A stretch of DNA of 64,000 bases from Gammaproteobacteria bacterium (lineage in GTDB: Bacteria > Pseudomonadota > Gammaproteobacteria > Pseudomonadales > Cellvibrionaceae). The DNA is taken from assembly GCA_004172865.1 (NCBI GenBank), contig SEBV01000003.1, positions 124,001 through 188,000 of the forward strand, read 5' to 3'. The notes beneath the pieces are model-generated. The model was not told the origin of the DNA and ran no database searches. It saw only the letters and a program-made list of their open reading frames with translations. Shown one piece after another: positions 18,435 through 26,952 of the stretch (position 1 is its first letter; the number at the start of each line of letters is the position of its first letter). Position numbers and translations under genes: made by a program.

Positions 18435-19046
18435 ATGCTCGAATTGATTTTTCAAAATCCGATAGCTTCAGCACTTGTTGCGCTCGTAGGCCTATCACTT
18501 TTATTCGGCGCCATTCTTGGTTTCGCTGCGATTCGCTATAAGGTTGAAGGCAATCCCATTGTTGATCAAATCGATACTATTTTACCGCAGACTCAATGCG
18601 GGCAATGTGGCTACCCCGGTTGCAAACCTTACGCACAAGCCATTGTTGATGGCGATGCTATTAACAAATGTCCACCAGGTGGTCAAAGTACGATTAATGC
18701 ACTCGCCGATTTATTAGACATAGAAGCACCGCAATTAGATTTCGAACACGGTGTTGAATTAGAGGTGAAGACAGTTGCGTTTATTCGCGAAGCAGAATGT
18801 ATTGGTTGCACTAAATGTATTCAGGCCTGCCCTGTAGATGCCATTCTCGGCGCGGCCAAACAAATGCATACGGTTATTGTCGATGAATGCACCGGTTGTG
18901 ATTTATGTGTAGACCCCTGCCCAGTCGATTGCATTGATATGATTCCCGTGCAAACCACATTAAAGACCTGGGCGTGGGAATTACCGCACATCACACCATT
19001 GCACCTTATTGCCAGCGATAAAGACCAAAGAGGTCAAGCGGCATAA
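18435..19046 (+). CDS. rsxB: Rsx/Rnf electron transport complex subunit B
   Basis: Iron-sulfur subunit of the Rsx/Rnf complex, anchored by one N-terminal transmembrane helix (about residues 8-30). A four-Cys motif of the CGQCGYPGC type is followed by a Cys at CPPGG. Two 2[4Fe-4S] ferredoxin motifs, [12 protein letters not shown] and [12 protein letters not shown], pass electrons along the complex. Length 203, slightly above E. coli RsxB. Its stop overlaps the rsxC start (TAATG), which predicts translational coupling. Confidence 0.96.
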   Translation: MLELIFQNPIASALVALVGLSLLFGAILGFAAIRYKVEGNPIVDQIDTILPQTQCGQCGYPGCKPYAQAIVDGDAINKCPPGGQSTINALADLLDIEAPQLDFEHGVELEVKTVAFIREAECIGCTKCIQACPVDAILGAAKQMHTVIVDECTGCDLCVDPCPVDCIDMIPVQTTLKTWAWELPHITPLHLIASDKDQRGQAA

Positions 19047-21148
19047 TGAATACATCCGCGTTAAATCCCACAACTACATTTATTAAAGTGTGGGAAATTC
19101 CCGGCGGCATTCATCCGCCGGAAAACAAAACCCAATCGACTCAATTACCACTTGGCAGCTTGCCTATTCCGCCGCAATTAATTATTCCACTCAATCAACA
19201 CATAGGCGCGCCCGCAAAACCTGTAGTACGAGTGGGCGATAAAGTGTTAGCGGGACAATTAATCGCGCAGGCCGATGGAATATTCAGCGCAAATATTCAC
19301 GCATCCAGCTCCGGTGTCATTATCAAAATAGATAATTTTATTTTGCCGCATCCATCCGGCATGAGTGGCGAATGTATTTGGATTGATACCGATGGCAAAC
19401 ATGAATTTATTCCCGCAGAAATTTGCGAAGATTATTTATCAGAAGATCGTTTAATTCTGATTGAAAAAATCCGCGCCGCTGGAGTTGCGGGTTTAGGTGG
19501 CGCAGGTTTTCCAACATCTGTAAAACTCACCACAAAATCCATCCAAAAAATTGATACGCTAATTATCAATGGCGCAGAGTGCGAGCCTTACATCACCGCC
19601 GACGATATGCTCATGCAATCGCGCGCTGATGATGTCATTGCGGGTGCTTATTTGCTCAGCCATATTTTGCATCACCCACAACGTATAATTATTGGTGTTG
19701 AAGATAACAAACCAAAAGCTGTAGCCGCTTTAGAAGCTGCGTTAAAAAAAATTGCAAAACCTGAACAAGATAATCTTATTGAAATCGCTGTGATTCCCAC
19801 AAAATATCCGTCGGGAGGTGCCAAGCAACTAATCCAGATGTTAACCGGCAGAGAAATTCCTCACGGGCATCATTCAGCAGATGTTGGAGCAATATGCGTT
19901 AATGTCGGAACCACCGTGGCTGCATGGCGCGCAGTGCGATTTGGCGAAGCACTAATTTCAAGAGTGACGACAGTAGTTGGTGAATCACTCAGCGTGCAAC
20001 GCAATATTGATGTATTGATCGGCACCCCTATTGATTACGTATTACAGCAGCATGGATTCGATGAAAGCAAAGCGTCGCGGGTGATTATTGGCGGCTCCTT
20101 GATGGGGTTTACGCTTCACGATTTACGAGCGCCAGTAATTAAAACCACAAACTGCATTCTAGCGCCAAGCAAAAAAGAGGCACCAATACCTCCGCCTGCG
20201 CAAGCTTGCATTCGTTGCGGTTTATGTTCAGAAGCATGTCCTGCCAGTTTATTACCACAACAATTATTTTGGTACGCGCAAGCGCAAGATGTGGAACGGT
20301 TACAAGCTCACAATATTTTCGATTGTATTGAGTGCGGCGCGTGCTCTTACGTGTGCCCGAGTAAAATTCCACTCGTACAATATTATCGCGCTGCTAAAGG
20401 CACTATTCGTCAACAAACTGCTGATAAAGAAAAAGCAGACCGTTCGCGTCAACGTTTTGAATTTAGGCAATCGCGAATCGATAAAGAAGAAGCTGAAAAA
20501 GAAGCGAAACGTGTAGCACGAAAAAAAGCTGCGGATGAAGCCAAACAAAAACTAGCCGAACAAAAATCAGCGGCAGCGAAGGAAGAGAATAAAGTCACTG
20601 AAGATCTAAGTCCTGTTCTCGCAGTACCGCAAGTTGAGGCGGTGGTTTCGGCTGTTGCAAAAGCTAATGCAAGTCAGCTCAGTTATGAAGATCAAAAGGC
20701 AAGATTGGAGCGTATTCTCGGCGCCGCAAAAAATAGTCTCGAAAGTGCGCGTGCGCCACTTGTCCCAAAAAATCCTGAATTCCCGATTACTGAAGAACAA
20801 TTAGTTAGACAACAATCACGCATTAAACAAACTGAATTAAATGTCGTAGAAGCAGAAAAGAAGTTGGCAGATTTTCTTGGTACAGCTAGTCAGCCTGTTG
20901 AAGATCCAGTGGCAACTGCTATTGCTCGCGCACAGGCCAAGCTCAGTCAATCGTCTGAAGAAAAATTACGAGCGAATATAGAAGCTATGCAAGCGCGTTT
21001 ACTTAAAGCTCAACAAAAAACAGAGCAGGCAAAAGCCGAAAATAGCCCGAGTGCTAAGGCGCTTCAAATGGGCGTAGAAAAAATGCAGGAAAAAATCGCA
21101 GAGGCACAGGCTGAGTTGAATAGCATTAGCAGTGAACCTAATAGTTAA
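19046..21148 (+). CDS. rsxC: Rsx/Rnf electron transport complex subunit C
   Basis: Peripheral NADH-, FMN- and Fe-S-binding subunit, 700 residues. The N-terminal half holds the Complex I 51-kDa-like nucleotide-binding region (GLGGAGFPTSVKL and INGAECEPYI). Two [4Fe-4S] motifs follow, CIRCGLCSEACP and CIECGACSYVCP (about residues 389-435). From about residue 455 the protein is a long Ala/Glu/Lys/Gln-rich coiled coil, the variable C-terminal extension known from proteobacterial RsxC; here it has only a few irregular KA/EA repeats. It overlaps rsxB by one base, and rsxD starts 14 bases later. Confidence 0.96.
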   Translation: MNTSALNPTTTFIKVWEIPGGIHPPENKTQSTQLPLGSLPIPPQLIIPLNQHIGAPAKPVVRVGDKVLAGQLIAQADGIFSANIHASSSGVIIKIDNFILPHPSGMSGECIWIDTDGKHEFIPAEICEDYLSEDRLILIEKIRAAGVAGLGGAGFPTSVKLTTKSIQKIDTLIINGAECEPYITADDMLMQSRADDVIAGAYLLSHILHHPQRIIIGVEDNKPKAVAALEAALKKIAKPEQDNLIEIAVIPTKYPSGGAKQLIQMLTGREIPHGHHSADVGAICVNVGTTVAAWRAVRFGEALISRVTTVVGESLSVQRNIDVLIGTPIDYVLQQHGFDESKASRVIIGGSLMGFTLHDLRAPVIKTTNCILAPSKKEAPIPPPAQACIRCGLCSEACPASLLPQQLFWYAQAQDVERLQAHNIFDCIECGACSYVCPSKIPLVQYYRAAKGTIRQQTADKEKADRSRQRFEFRQSRIDKEEAEKEAKRVARKKAADEAKQKLAEQKSAAAKEENKVTEDLSPVLAVPQVEAVVSAVAKANASQLSYEDQKARLERILGAAKNSLESARAPLVPKNPEFPITEEQLVRQQSRIKQTELNVVEAEKKLADFLGTASQPVEDPVATAIARAQAKLSQSSEEKLRANIEAMQARLLKAQQKTEQAKAENSPSAKALQMGVEKMQEKIAEAQAELNSISSEPNS

Positions 21149-21162
21149 ACCAAGAGTTAAAC

Positions 21163-22227
21163 ATGGCGTTACTCAATATTACATCTCCCCATACACATGG
21201 GCCATTAAATACCAGCCAGATTATGCGGCTGGTGATTTACGCAATGTTTCCGGGCATATTTGCTTTGGCATATTTTTTTGGTGTCGGTGTATTTTTTAAT
21301 TTATTGATCGCGGGATTAAGCTCACTCGCATTCGAAGCTGCTGTTTTGAAATTGCGTAAACGTCCTATTGGTTTTTATTTGCGCGACTACAGCGCTTTAG
21401 TAACGGCATTCTTGTTAGCGCTTTCGTTACCACCTTATTGCCCTTGGTGGCTGATTGTAGTCGGCAGTTTTTGCGCTATTGTATTGGCTAAACAATTGTA
21501 TGGAGGAATGGGTTTAAACCCGTTTAATCCGGCAATGGTGGCTTATGTTATTTTGCTCGTGTCATTTCCAATTCCCATGACGCAATGGGCAACGCCTGCA
21601 ACTATAGATAGCACTCACGTTGTAAGCATCTCTGAAGCATTCAATAAAATTTTCTTCGGCCAACATATCGATGGTTATGCGTCTGCAACTATTTTGGATG
21701 TGATGAAACAAAACTCGTCGCTTTCGATTGAAGAAATTTATAAAAAAGAGCCTTTATTAACGCACGGTTATCTTGCAAGTGCCGGTTGGGAATGGGTGAA
21801 TGTTGCGTTTCTTTTAGGTGGATTATTTCTACTCTACAAAAAAATATTTACCTGGCATGCACCTATTTCAATGTTGATCGCGCTTGCAATTATGGCGGTA
21901 ATTTTTTATGACAACGGCAGCTCACACAGCGGCGGCTCACCCATTTATCATTTGTTATCCGGCGCGACTATGTTAGGCGCATTTTTTATTGTGACTGATC
22001 CGGTAACATCGGCTGTCAGTAAAAAAGGTCGCATTATTTATGGCGCTGCGATTGGCGTTTTGATTTATGTGATTCGCGTGTGGGGCAAAGGTTATCCAGA
22101 TGGTGTTGCCTTCGCCGTTTTATTTTTAAATTTTGCAGCGCCCTTCATTGATTACTACACAACGCCAAGAACTTATGGGCACAAAAAAGCGCGCGTTGTT
22201 ATCGCAAAAGACAAGGAGACGAAATAA
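21163..22227 (+). CDS. rsxD: Rsx/Rnf electron transport complex subunit D
   Basis: Integral membrane flavoprotein subunit, 354 residues with about eight hydrophobic helices. The covalent FMN attachment motif SGAT is present in LLSGATMLGAFF, followed by the conserved VTDPVTSA. The GGMGLNPFNPAMV loop is also typical. It is directly followed by rsxG, with no gap between the stop and the next ATG. Confidence 0.96.
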   Translation: MALLNITSPHTHGPLNTSQIMRLVIYAMFPGIFALAYFFGVGVFFNLLIAGLSSLAFEAAVLKLRKRPIGFYLRDYSALVTAFLLALSLPPYCPWWLIVVGSFCAIVLAKQLYGGMGLNPFNPAMVAYVILLVSFPIPMTQWATPATIDSTHVVSISEAFNKIFFGQHIDGYASATILDVMKQNSSLSIEEIYKKEPLLTHGYLASAGWEWVNVAFLLGGLFLLYKKIFTWHAPISMLIALAIMAVIFYDNGSSHSGGSPIYHLLSGATMLGAFFIVTDPVTSAVSKKGRIIYGAAIGVLIYVIRVWGKGYPDGVAFAVLFLNFAAPFIDYYTTPRTYGHKKARVVIAKDKETK

Positions 22228-22869
22228 ATGATTCTGTCTTCCATAACCAAAAATAGTTTGCTGCTTGGCGCTTTTGCCTTGGTGACAACCGCCCTGCTCG
22301 CATTTACTGCGCAATTTACTCACGAGCGAATCATTAAGGCTGAGCGTGAAGCGCAACAAAAAGCGCTATTTGAAATTGTGCCCCGAACTCGCCATAACAA
22401 CGATCTATTGAGCGATACAATTAAAGTGCCTGAGTCCGCCTGGGAGGGTTTGGGTTTAAAAAGTGGTGGCGATATTTACGTTGCGCGCCATACTGACGAA
22501 ACAATAGCGGTAATTATTCCCGCCGTTGCACCCGATGGTTACAGTGGCGATATTCGTATGATTGTGGGCGTTAATGCCGATGGCACAATTGCAGGCGTCC
22601 GTGTTATCGATCACCACGAAACACCTGGCCTTGGTGATAAAGTCGAGCTGAAAAAAAATCAGTGGATACTAGGGTTTGACGGAAAATCTCTAAGTGCGCC
22701 AAACTCATCTCATTGGAGAGTTAAAAAAGATGGCGGCGATTTTGATCAATTTGCCGGCGCAACTATTACGCCCCGTGCAGTGGTCAATCAAGTTCGCAGA
22801 GTGTTGGAATTTGTGGATGCGCACCGAGATGAACTGTTCACTAAAAAATCAGAGGTGAACCATGAGTGA
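22228..22869 (+). CDS. rsxG: Rsx/Rnf electron transport complex subunit G
   Basis: Periplasm-facing flavoprotein with one N-terminal membrane helix (about residues 9-28) and an FMN-binding domain; 213 residues. The conserved [10 protein letters not shown] loop is present. The FMN-attachment motif reads AGATIT instead of S/T-GAT-x-S/T: the attachment Thr is kept but the first position is Ala. The last eight bases overlap rsxE, so the two should be coupled. Confidence 0.95.
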   Translation: MILSSITKNSLLLGAFALVTTALLAFTAQFTHERIIKAEREAQQKALFEIVPRTRHNNDLLSDTIKVPESAWEGLGLKSGGDIYVARHTDETIAVIIPAVAPDGYSGDIRMIVGVNADGTIAGVRVIDHHETPGLGDKVELKKNQWILGFDGKSLSAPNSSHWRVKKDGGDFDQFAGATITPRAVVNQVRRVLEFVDAHRDELFTKKSEVNHE

Positions 22870-23602
22870 TGACATAGAAAAAAACTCAATCGACTACCAA
22901 GACATAGTTGAAAAAGGTTTATGGAAAAATAATCCTGCGTTGGTCCAAGTGTTGGGTTTATGTCCACTGCTGGCCGTAAGCGCTTCAGTGGTGAATGCTT
23001 TAGGCTTGGGTTTAGCAACGCTTATGGTGCTCACTGCATCGAACACTGCTGTTTCATTAATTCGCAATCAAATTAGCGATACCATTCGCTTGCCTGCTTT
23101 TGTCATGATCATTGCATCGCTAGTAAGTTGCATTGAATTGTTGATGAAAGCTTACACCTATGAGCTTTATCAAATACTCGGTATTTTTATTCCGTTGATC
23201 GTAACCAACTGTGCAGTTCTAGGGCGCGCAGAAGCATTTGCCAGTAAAAATAAAATCCTACCAGCGGCTTTAGATGGATTTATGATGGGCTTAGGTTTTA
23301 CTTTAGTGCTTGTATTTGTCGGCGCGATTCGTGAAATTTTAGGTACAGGAATGATCTTCAATAACATGCAATTACTCTTAGGTGATATTGCTGTCAGTTG
23401 GAAATTAAACGTTCTTGGTGATACTTACCCCGGAATGATTCTCGCGCTCTTGCCACCCGGCGCATTTATTGTTGTCGGCTTTTTGATGGCTGCCAAAAAT
23501 TATATCGATAACATACTGAAAGAAAAAGCTGCAGCAAATACCGCTGCAAAAGAAATTGTCAAAGGTAGTAAGCGCGTGCGCACTACCGGTCCCGTTGCAT
23601 AA
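22862..23602 (+). CDS. rsxE: Rsx/Rnf electron transport complex subunit E
   Basis: Integral membrane subunit paralogous to RsxA, 246 residues with six helices. The conserved [17 protein letters not shown] and [18 protein letters not shown] stretches mirror those in RsxA. It is the last canonical gene of rsxABCDGE. In many gammaproteobacteria nth (endonuclease III) follows; here an MscS-type channel gene starts 14 bases downstream instead. Confidence 0.95.
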   Translation: MSDDIEKNSIDYQDIVEKGLWKNNPALVQVLGLCPLLAVSASVVNALGLGLATLMVLTASNTAVSLIRNQISDTIRLPAFVMIIASLVSCIELLMKAYTYELYQILGIFIPLIVTNCAVLGRAEAFASKNKILPAALDGFMMGLGFTLVLVFVGAIREILGTGMIFNNMQLLLGDIAVSWKLNVLGDTYPGMILALLPPGAFIVVGFLMAAKNYIDNILKEKAAANTAAKEIVKGSKRVRTTGPVA

Positions 23603-23616
23603 TATTGAGGTATTTT

Positions 23617-24432
23617 ATGTTTGCTGAAGAATCACAGGTAATGAATTTTTTTCATGTACATGTTCTGCCTTGGTCGTTAAAGGTTGCCGTCTCTCTCACA
23701 ATATTTATTGTGGGCCAGATTATCGCAAAAATATTGAGCGGAATGATTGGCAAAATTTTGGGCCACACCAAGCTCGATAAAATTTTAATTAATTTTTTGC
23801 AATCGCTAGTACGCGCGCTGCTTCTGGTTATGGTGCTGGTTGCCGTGTTAGATAACCTTGGTGTTAATACCAACTCCCTGATCGCTATGTTAGGCGCTGC
23901 AGGTTTAGCAATTGGTTTGGCTTTGCAGGGCTCACTGCAAAATTTTGCAGCCGGGTTTATGTTGTTAATTTTTCGCCCGTTCAAAGCTGGGGATTTTGTT
24001 GAAACCGCGGGTACGTCTGGTATTATCGATTCAATCGGGATTTTTTCTACCCGACTTTACACTGGTGACAATAAAGAAGTGATCATTCCCAACGGATCAA
24101 TTTATAGCAGCAATATTATTAACTACTCATCACGTAAAACTCGCCGTATTGATATGATTTTTAGCGTGGGTTATGGCGATGACATTCGTCTCGCGAAAGA
24201 AATTATTTTGCAAGTTATCGCCGACGAAGAGCGTGTATTAAAAGAACCTGCGCCCGATGTAGCGGTGGGCGAATTGGCGGCCAGTAGCGTTAATTTTGTG
24301 GTGCGCCCTTGGGTGAAGGCTGAAGATTACTGGGCGGTTAGATTTGCGCTCAATGAGAAAATTAAACTGGCGTTTGACAGCAACCAAATTACTATCCCCT
24401 TTCCACAAATGAACATAAACGTACAAAAATAA
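23617..24432 (+). CDS. small-conductance mechanosensitive channel, MscS family
   Basis: Inner-membrane channel that opens under hypo-osmotic membrane tension. Three N-terminal helices end in the pore-lining TM3 with the Gly/Ala pattern GAAGLAIGLALQGSLQNFAAG, followed by the RPFKAGDFVE beta-domain entry and a C-terminal alpha/beta vestibule. I choose the ATG at 23617 (271 residues), which has GAGG six bases upstream; a TTG at 23605 would add four residues and swallow that site. Length is close to E. coli MscS. It lies 14 bases after rsxE and before a strong terminator, so it is probably co-transcribed with the rsx operon. Confidence 0.92.
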   Translation: MFAEESQVMNFFHVHVLPWSLKVAVSLTIFIVGQIIAKILSGMIGKILGHTKLDKILINFLQSLVRALLLVMVLVAVLDNLGVNTNSLIAMLGAAGLAIGLALQGSLQNFAAGFMLLIFRPFKAGDFVETAGTSGIIDSIGIFSTRLYTGDNKEVIIPNGSIYSSNIINYSSRKTRRIDMIFSVGYGDDIRLAKEIILQVIADEERVLKEPAPDVAVGELAASSVNFVVRPWVKAEDYWAVRFALNEKIKLAFDSNQITIPFPQMNINVQK

Positions 24433-24466
24433 AAAAAGCCGACTCATCCTGAGTCGGCTTTTTTTA
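24431..24466. terminator. bidirectional rho-independent terminator
   Basis: Eleven-base arms AAGCCGACTCA and TGAGTCGGCTT with loop TCC, flanked by an A-run and a T-run. It ends the rsx-mscS unit on the plus strand and the degenerate AAA+ gene on the minus strand. Confidence 0.92.
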
Positions 24467-24488
24467 TACTCCTTCAAAAATTTTCCTA

Positions 24489-25700
24489 CTAATCCTTGAG
24501 CAAAGGCTCTAATAAACTTGCCGATATAAGTGGTTCATCGGCAATCAATGCAACTTTTTGAATAACACGTTTCAGTTGATCTACATTTTCACGCCAACTG
24601 AATGATTCCAATAATTGCCACGCGTTTTCAGTAAAATCAAACGTTGTGGAAAGTGTGTAGTCATGAATAAAAAAGCTAACCAAATCTCGCAAATCTTCAC
24701 GTCGTTCAGCTAAGTCCGGCAGTACCAGTTCAACCGTATTTTCCTTTAACCAATCAGTAAGCTCTGGTTTATTTGCATAGTGTTTACGGCTCACCGAAAA
24801 CATCATTCCCACCGATTCAGATGAACCTTTAACGATTAACTCTTGTTTTATCGTGTCGCAAAATCGCTGCAATACCCTTAGATTGTCCGCCGATAAACTA
24901 TCAATATTACGTAAATATAAAGTGCCGCCTTTCGCGTAAGCATAGAGCGATTGCAAAATACTGGCAGCGGCACCCTGTTGCCACTCATTACAAGAGGACT
25001 CAATAAACGGCAGAATGCCTTTGTGACGGGAGCAATGCACACTGCGAGCGGCGATACTTTTACCCGTGCCTTTATTTCCGCGAATCAAGATCGGCTTTGA
25101 AACGTCTTTTAACTCTTCGATGCGTTTATCCAACTGACGCAAGGACGCGCTATTCCCAATCCAGTAACTCTGGTCACCATAAATAAATATCGCACGATAA
25201 CGAGTTTGGTAGCGCGTAATAATGGAACCAAGCTCATTTGCGACGCCATGCAGCTCTGCTTCAATTGCACGTGGTGATGGTTTGGTGGATTGCTCGGTAA
25301 ATTCGTTGGGCAAGGTAGCCAAAATATAACCCATGCGCTGCCCTTGATAATCCAGAGATACCGACATACTTTCCAGATTGCTAAAACGTTCGTTCGCCGG
25401 TGTAAGCGAATCTTCGTTAGAAATAATGATTTCTTCGTGGCTCCCCAAGGCGCCACCGGTGCTGTCCAAATCGTCACCTGTGAGCAATAAATGACGATAA
25501 CCCTGATGCGTTATGCACCGTAGAATCACCGAAATATTGGTGACGCCGATTCGATCAGCCGCAGCATGCAGAATAATTTTCGCGAGCGTAATAAAGCTTT
25601 GATTGAGAGGTACCCATTTCGCACCTGACTGCTCATCAAATGCGTATACCGCTTTCGCCACAGGTTTATTAGATTTTGGCGCTTGAAATATTGAGATCAT
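24489..25700 (-). CDS. degenerate sigma54-activator-like AAA+ protein
   Basis: A 403-residue protein with an N-terminal GAF-like sensory region (about 20-165) and a C-terminal AAA+ domain like that of NtrC-family activators. The Walker A motif GNKGTGKS is intact (208-215). The segment that should carry the sigma54-contacting GAFTGA loop is missing between SCNEW and AKGGTLYL. The Walker B region reads LYLRNID where active members have LFLDEI. There is no Fis-type DNA-binding domain after the AAA+ lid. Classical sigma54 activation is therefore unlikely; a scaffold or ATP-sensing role is possible. GGAG precedes the ATG. It is divergent from the FHA gene, with two perfect palindromes between them. 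Confidence 0.75.
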   Translation of the reverse strand: MISIFQAPKSNKPVAKAVYAFDEQSGAKWVPLNQSFITLAKIILHAAADRIGVTNISVILRCITHQGYRHLLLTGDDLDSTGGALGSHEEIIISNEDSLTPANERFSNLESMSVSLDYQGQRMGYILATLPNEFTEQSTKPSPRAIEAELHGVANELGSIITRYQTRYRAIFIYGDQSYWIGNSASLRQLDKRIEELKDVSKPILIRGNKGTGKSIAARSVHCSRHKGILPFIESSCNEWQQGAAASILQSLYAYAKGGTLYLRNIDSLSADNLRVLQRFCDTIKQELIVKGSSESVGMMFSVSRKHYANKPELTDWLKENTVELVLPDLAERREDLRDLVSFFIHDYTLSTTFDFTENAWQLLESFSWRENVDQLKRVIQKVALIADEPLISASLLEPLLKD

Positions 25701-25723
25701 TCGTAGGACTCCGGGAGGATGCT

Positions 25724-25741
25724 ATTCTCCGAATGGAGAAT
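25724..25741. promoter_or_regulatory. palindrome in the divergent promoter region, first site
   Basis: Arms ATTCTCC (25724-25730) and GGAGAAT (25735-25741) around GAAT. It lies 24 bases upstream of the degenerate AAA+ gene, next to its ribosome-binding site, and is a candidate regulator site or mRNA leader hairpin. Confidence 0.5.
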
Positions 25742-25753
25742 CCCTGCATAGAC

Positions 25754-25770
25754 TTATAAGGTCCTTATAA
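25754..25770. promoter_or_regulatory. palindrome in the divergent promoter region, second site
   Basis: Perfect arms TTATAAGG and CCTTATAA around a single T, about 13 bases from the first palindrome. Its position between the two divergent genes makes it a good operator candidate, perhaps for the winged-helix FHA protein encoded next door. Confidence 0.55.
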
Positions 25771-25918
25771 ACGAGTGAAACCTCGTCTAGACTGTGGCAC
25801 TCTATGGTTTATTCCAAAACTTGCCTATTACGCGGCATTACACGACAGCTTATGAGCTATAGTGGATTCAATCGAATACAGGGATCGCGCGTTTACTACA
25901 CCCATTAACCCTGTGTGC

Positions 25919-26914
25919 ATGATTTATATGGCTTACATTTTTAACACTGCTACCGGTAGCTACATTGCTTTAGCGCCGCACCATACCTTTGGTCGCCTCG
26001 CAAATTCCGTCGATACCCAAATCGACAAGCCTTATGTATCCAAATTGCATGCGGCTATCGAATGGAACGGCAAAGACTGGCGAATTAAAAATCTCGGTTT
26101 GAACGGGACTTGGCTAAACAGAAATAATTTGGCTGCTAATGAATCTCTGGCGCTGCGGGTTAATGATGAGTTTCATTTGGCGGAGTTAAGTGATCCCAGT
26201 TTTAAAGTTCTAGATTTAACACCACCTGCGGATATGTTATGGCCGCTGGATGTTGCACCTGGCGCATTGCCCCAACCTATTTATCTAACGCGTTACCACC
26301 TTTTACCGGATAGCAATACACCAGAATTAGCCATTTATTTCGATGAACAGGGCCAGCAATGGCATCTTGAAACGCTCAACGCGCAACAAGAGCATCAGTC
26401 TCGTGAACTAAATGAAGGTGGATTAGTAAAACTAGGTGATAACCGCTGGAAACTTATTCGCGCGCAGGTCTACGGCCCTACAGAGGTTCACGCTTATCCG
26501 GTTCAGCAACTAAATGATATGGAATTTCTATTTAATCTCAGTCTTGATGAGGAAAGCACTCAACTCGAATTGGTGAGCAAGCAGCAAAAAGTGGATTTGG
26601 CAGTGCGCAATCATCATTACCTGCTCGCGCACCTGGCACGCCACCGCGCTGCCGATGCAGCACGAGGGTTGGACAATAAAAGCCAGGGCTGGATTTACAC
26701 TGATCAACTGGCAAATGAATTAGGGTTGGATGCAACCCATATGAATATTTATATTTTTCGTCTACGTAAACAAATCGCTGATAGCATTCCGGCCCTACTA
26801 GGTTTGCAATATTTACTAGAGCGTCGCGGTGGTAAAATTCGTTTCGGATGCGAAAAATTTAAAATCTACAAAGGCGCTGCACTCACCTTGCAGTCGCCGC
26901 ACTTAATCGCGTGA
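25919..26914 (+). CDS. FHA domain protein with C-terminal winged helix
   Basis: A predicted phosphothreonine reader fused to an OmpR-like DNA-binding domain. The N-terminal FHA domain shows the conserved FGR, SKLH and LNGTWLN motifs that form the phosphopeptide pocket. The middle (about 100-215) is unassigned. The C-terminal ~100 residues contain an OmpR-type winged-helix pattern (WIYTDQLANELGL and IYIFRLRKQI, ending in a wing at RRGGKIRFG). I choose the ATG at 25919 (331 residues); a second ATG at 25928 is equally possible, and a GTG at 25862 gives a longer, less plausible N-terminus. No clear ribosome-binding site is seen. The Ser/Thr kinase gene follows after 38 bases, suggesting kinase-to-FHA signalling. 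Confidence 0.82.
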   Translation: MIYMAYIFNTATGSYIALAPHHTFGRLANSVDTQIDKPYVSKLHAAIEWNGKDWRIKNLGLNGTWLNRNNLAANESLALRVNDEFHLAELSDPSFKVLDLTPPADMLWPLDVAPGALPQPIYLTRYHLLPDSNTPELAIYFDEQGQQWHLETLNAQQEHQSRELNEGGLVKLGDNRWKLIRAQVYGPTEVHAYPVQQLNDMEFLFNLSLDEESTQLELVSKQQKVDLAVRNHHYLLAHLARHRAADAARGLDNKSQGWIYTDQLANELGLDATHMNIYIFRLRKQIADSIPALLGLQYLLERRGGKIRFGCEKFKIYKGAALTLQSPHLIA

Positions 26915-26952
26915 CATAGGCTCAATGCCATAGATATAAGTTTGACGAACGA

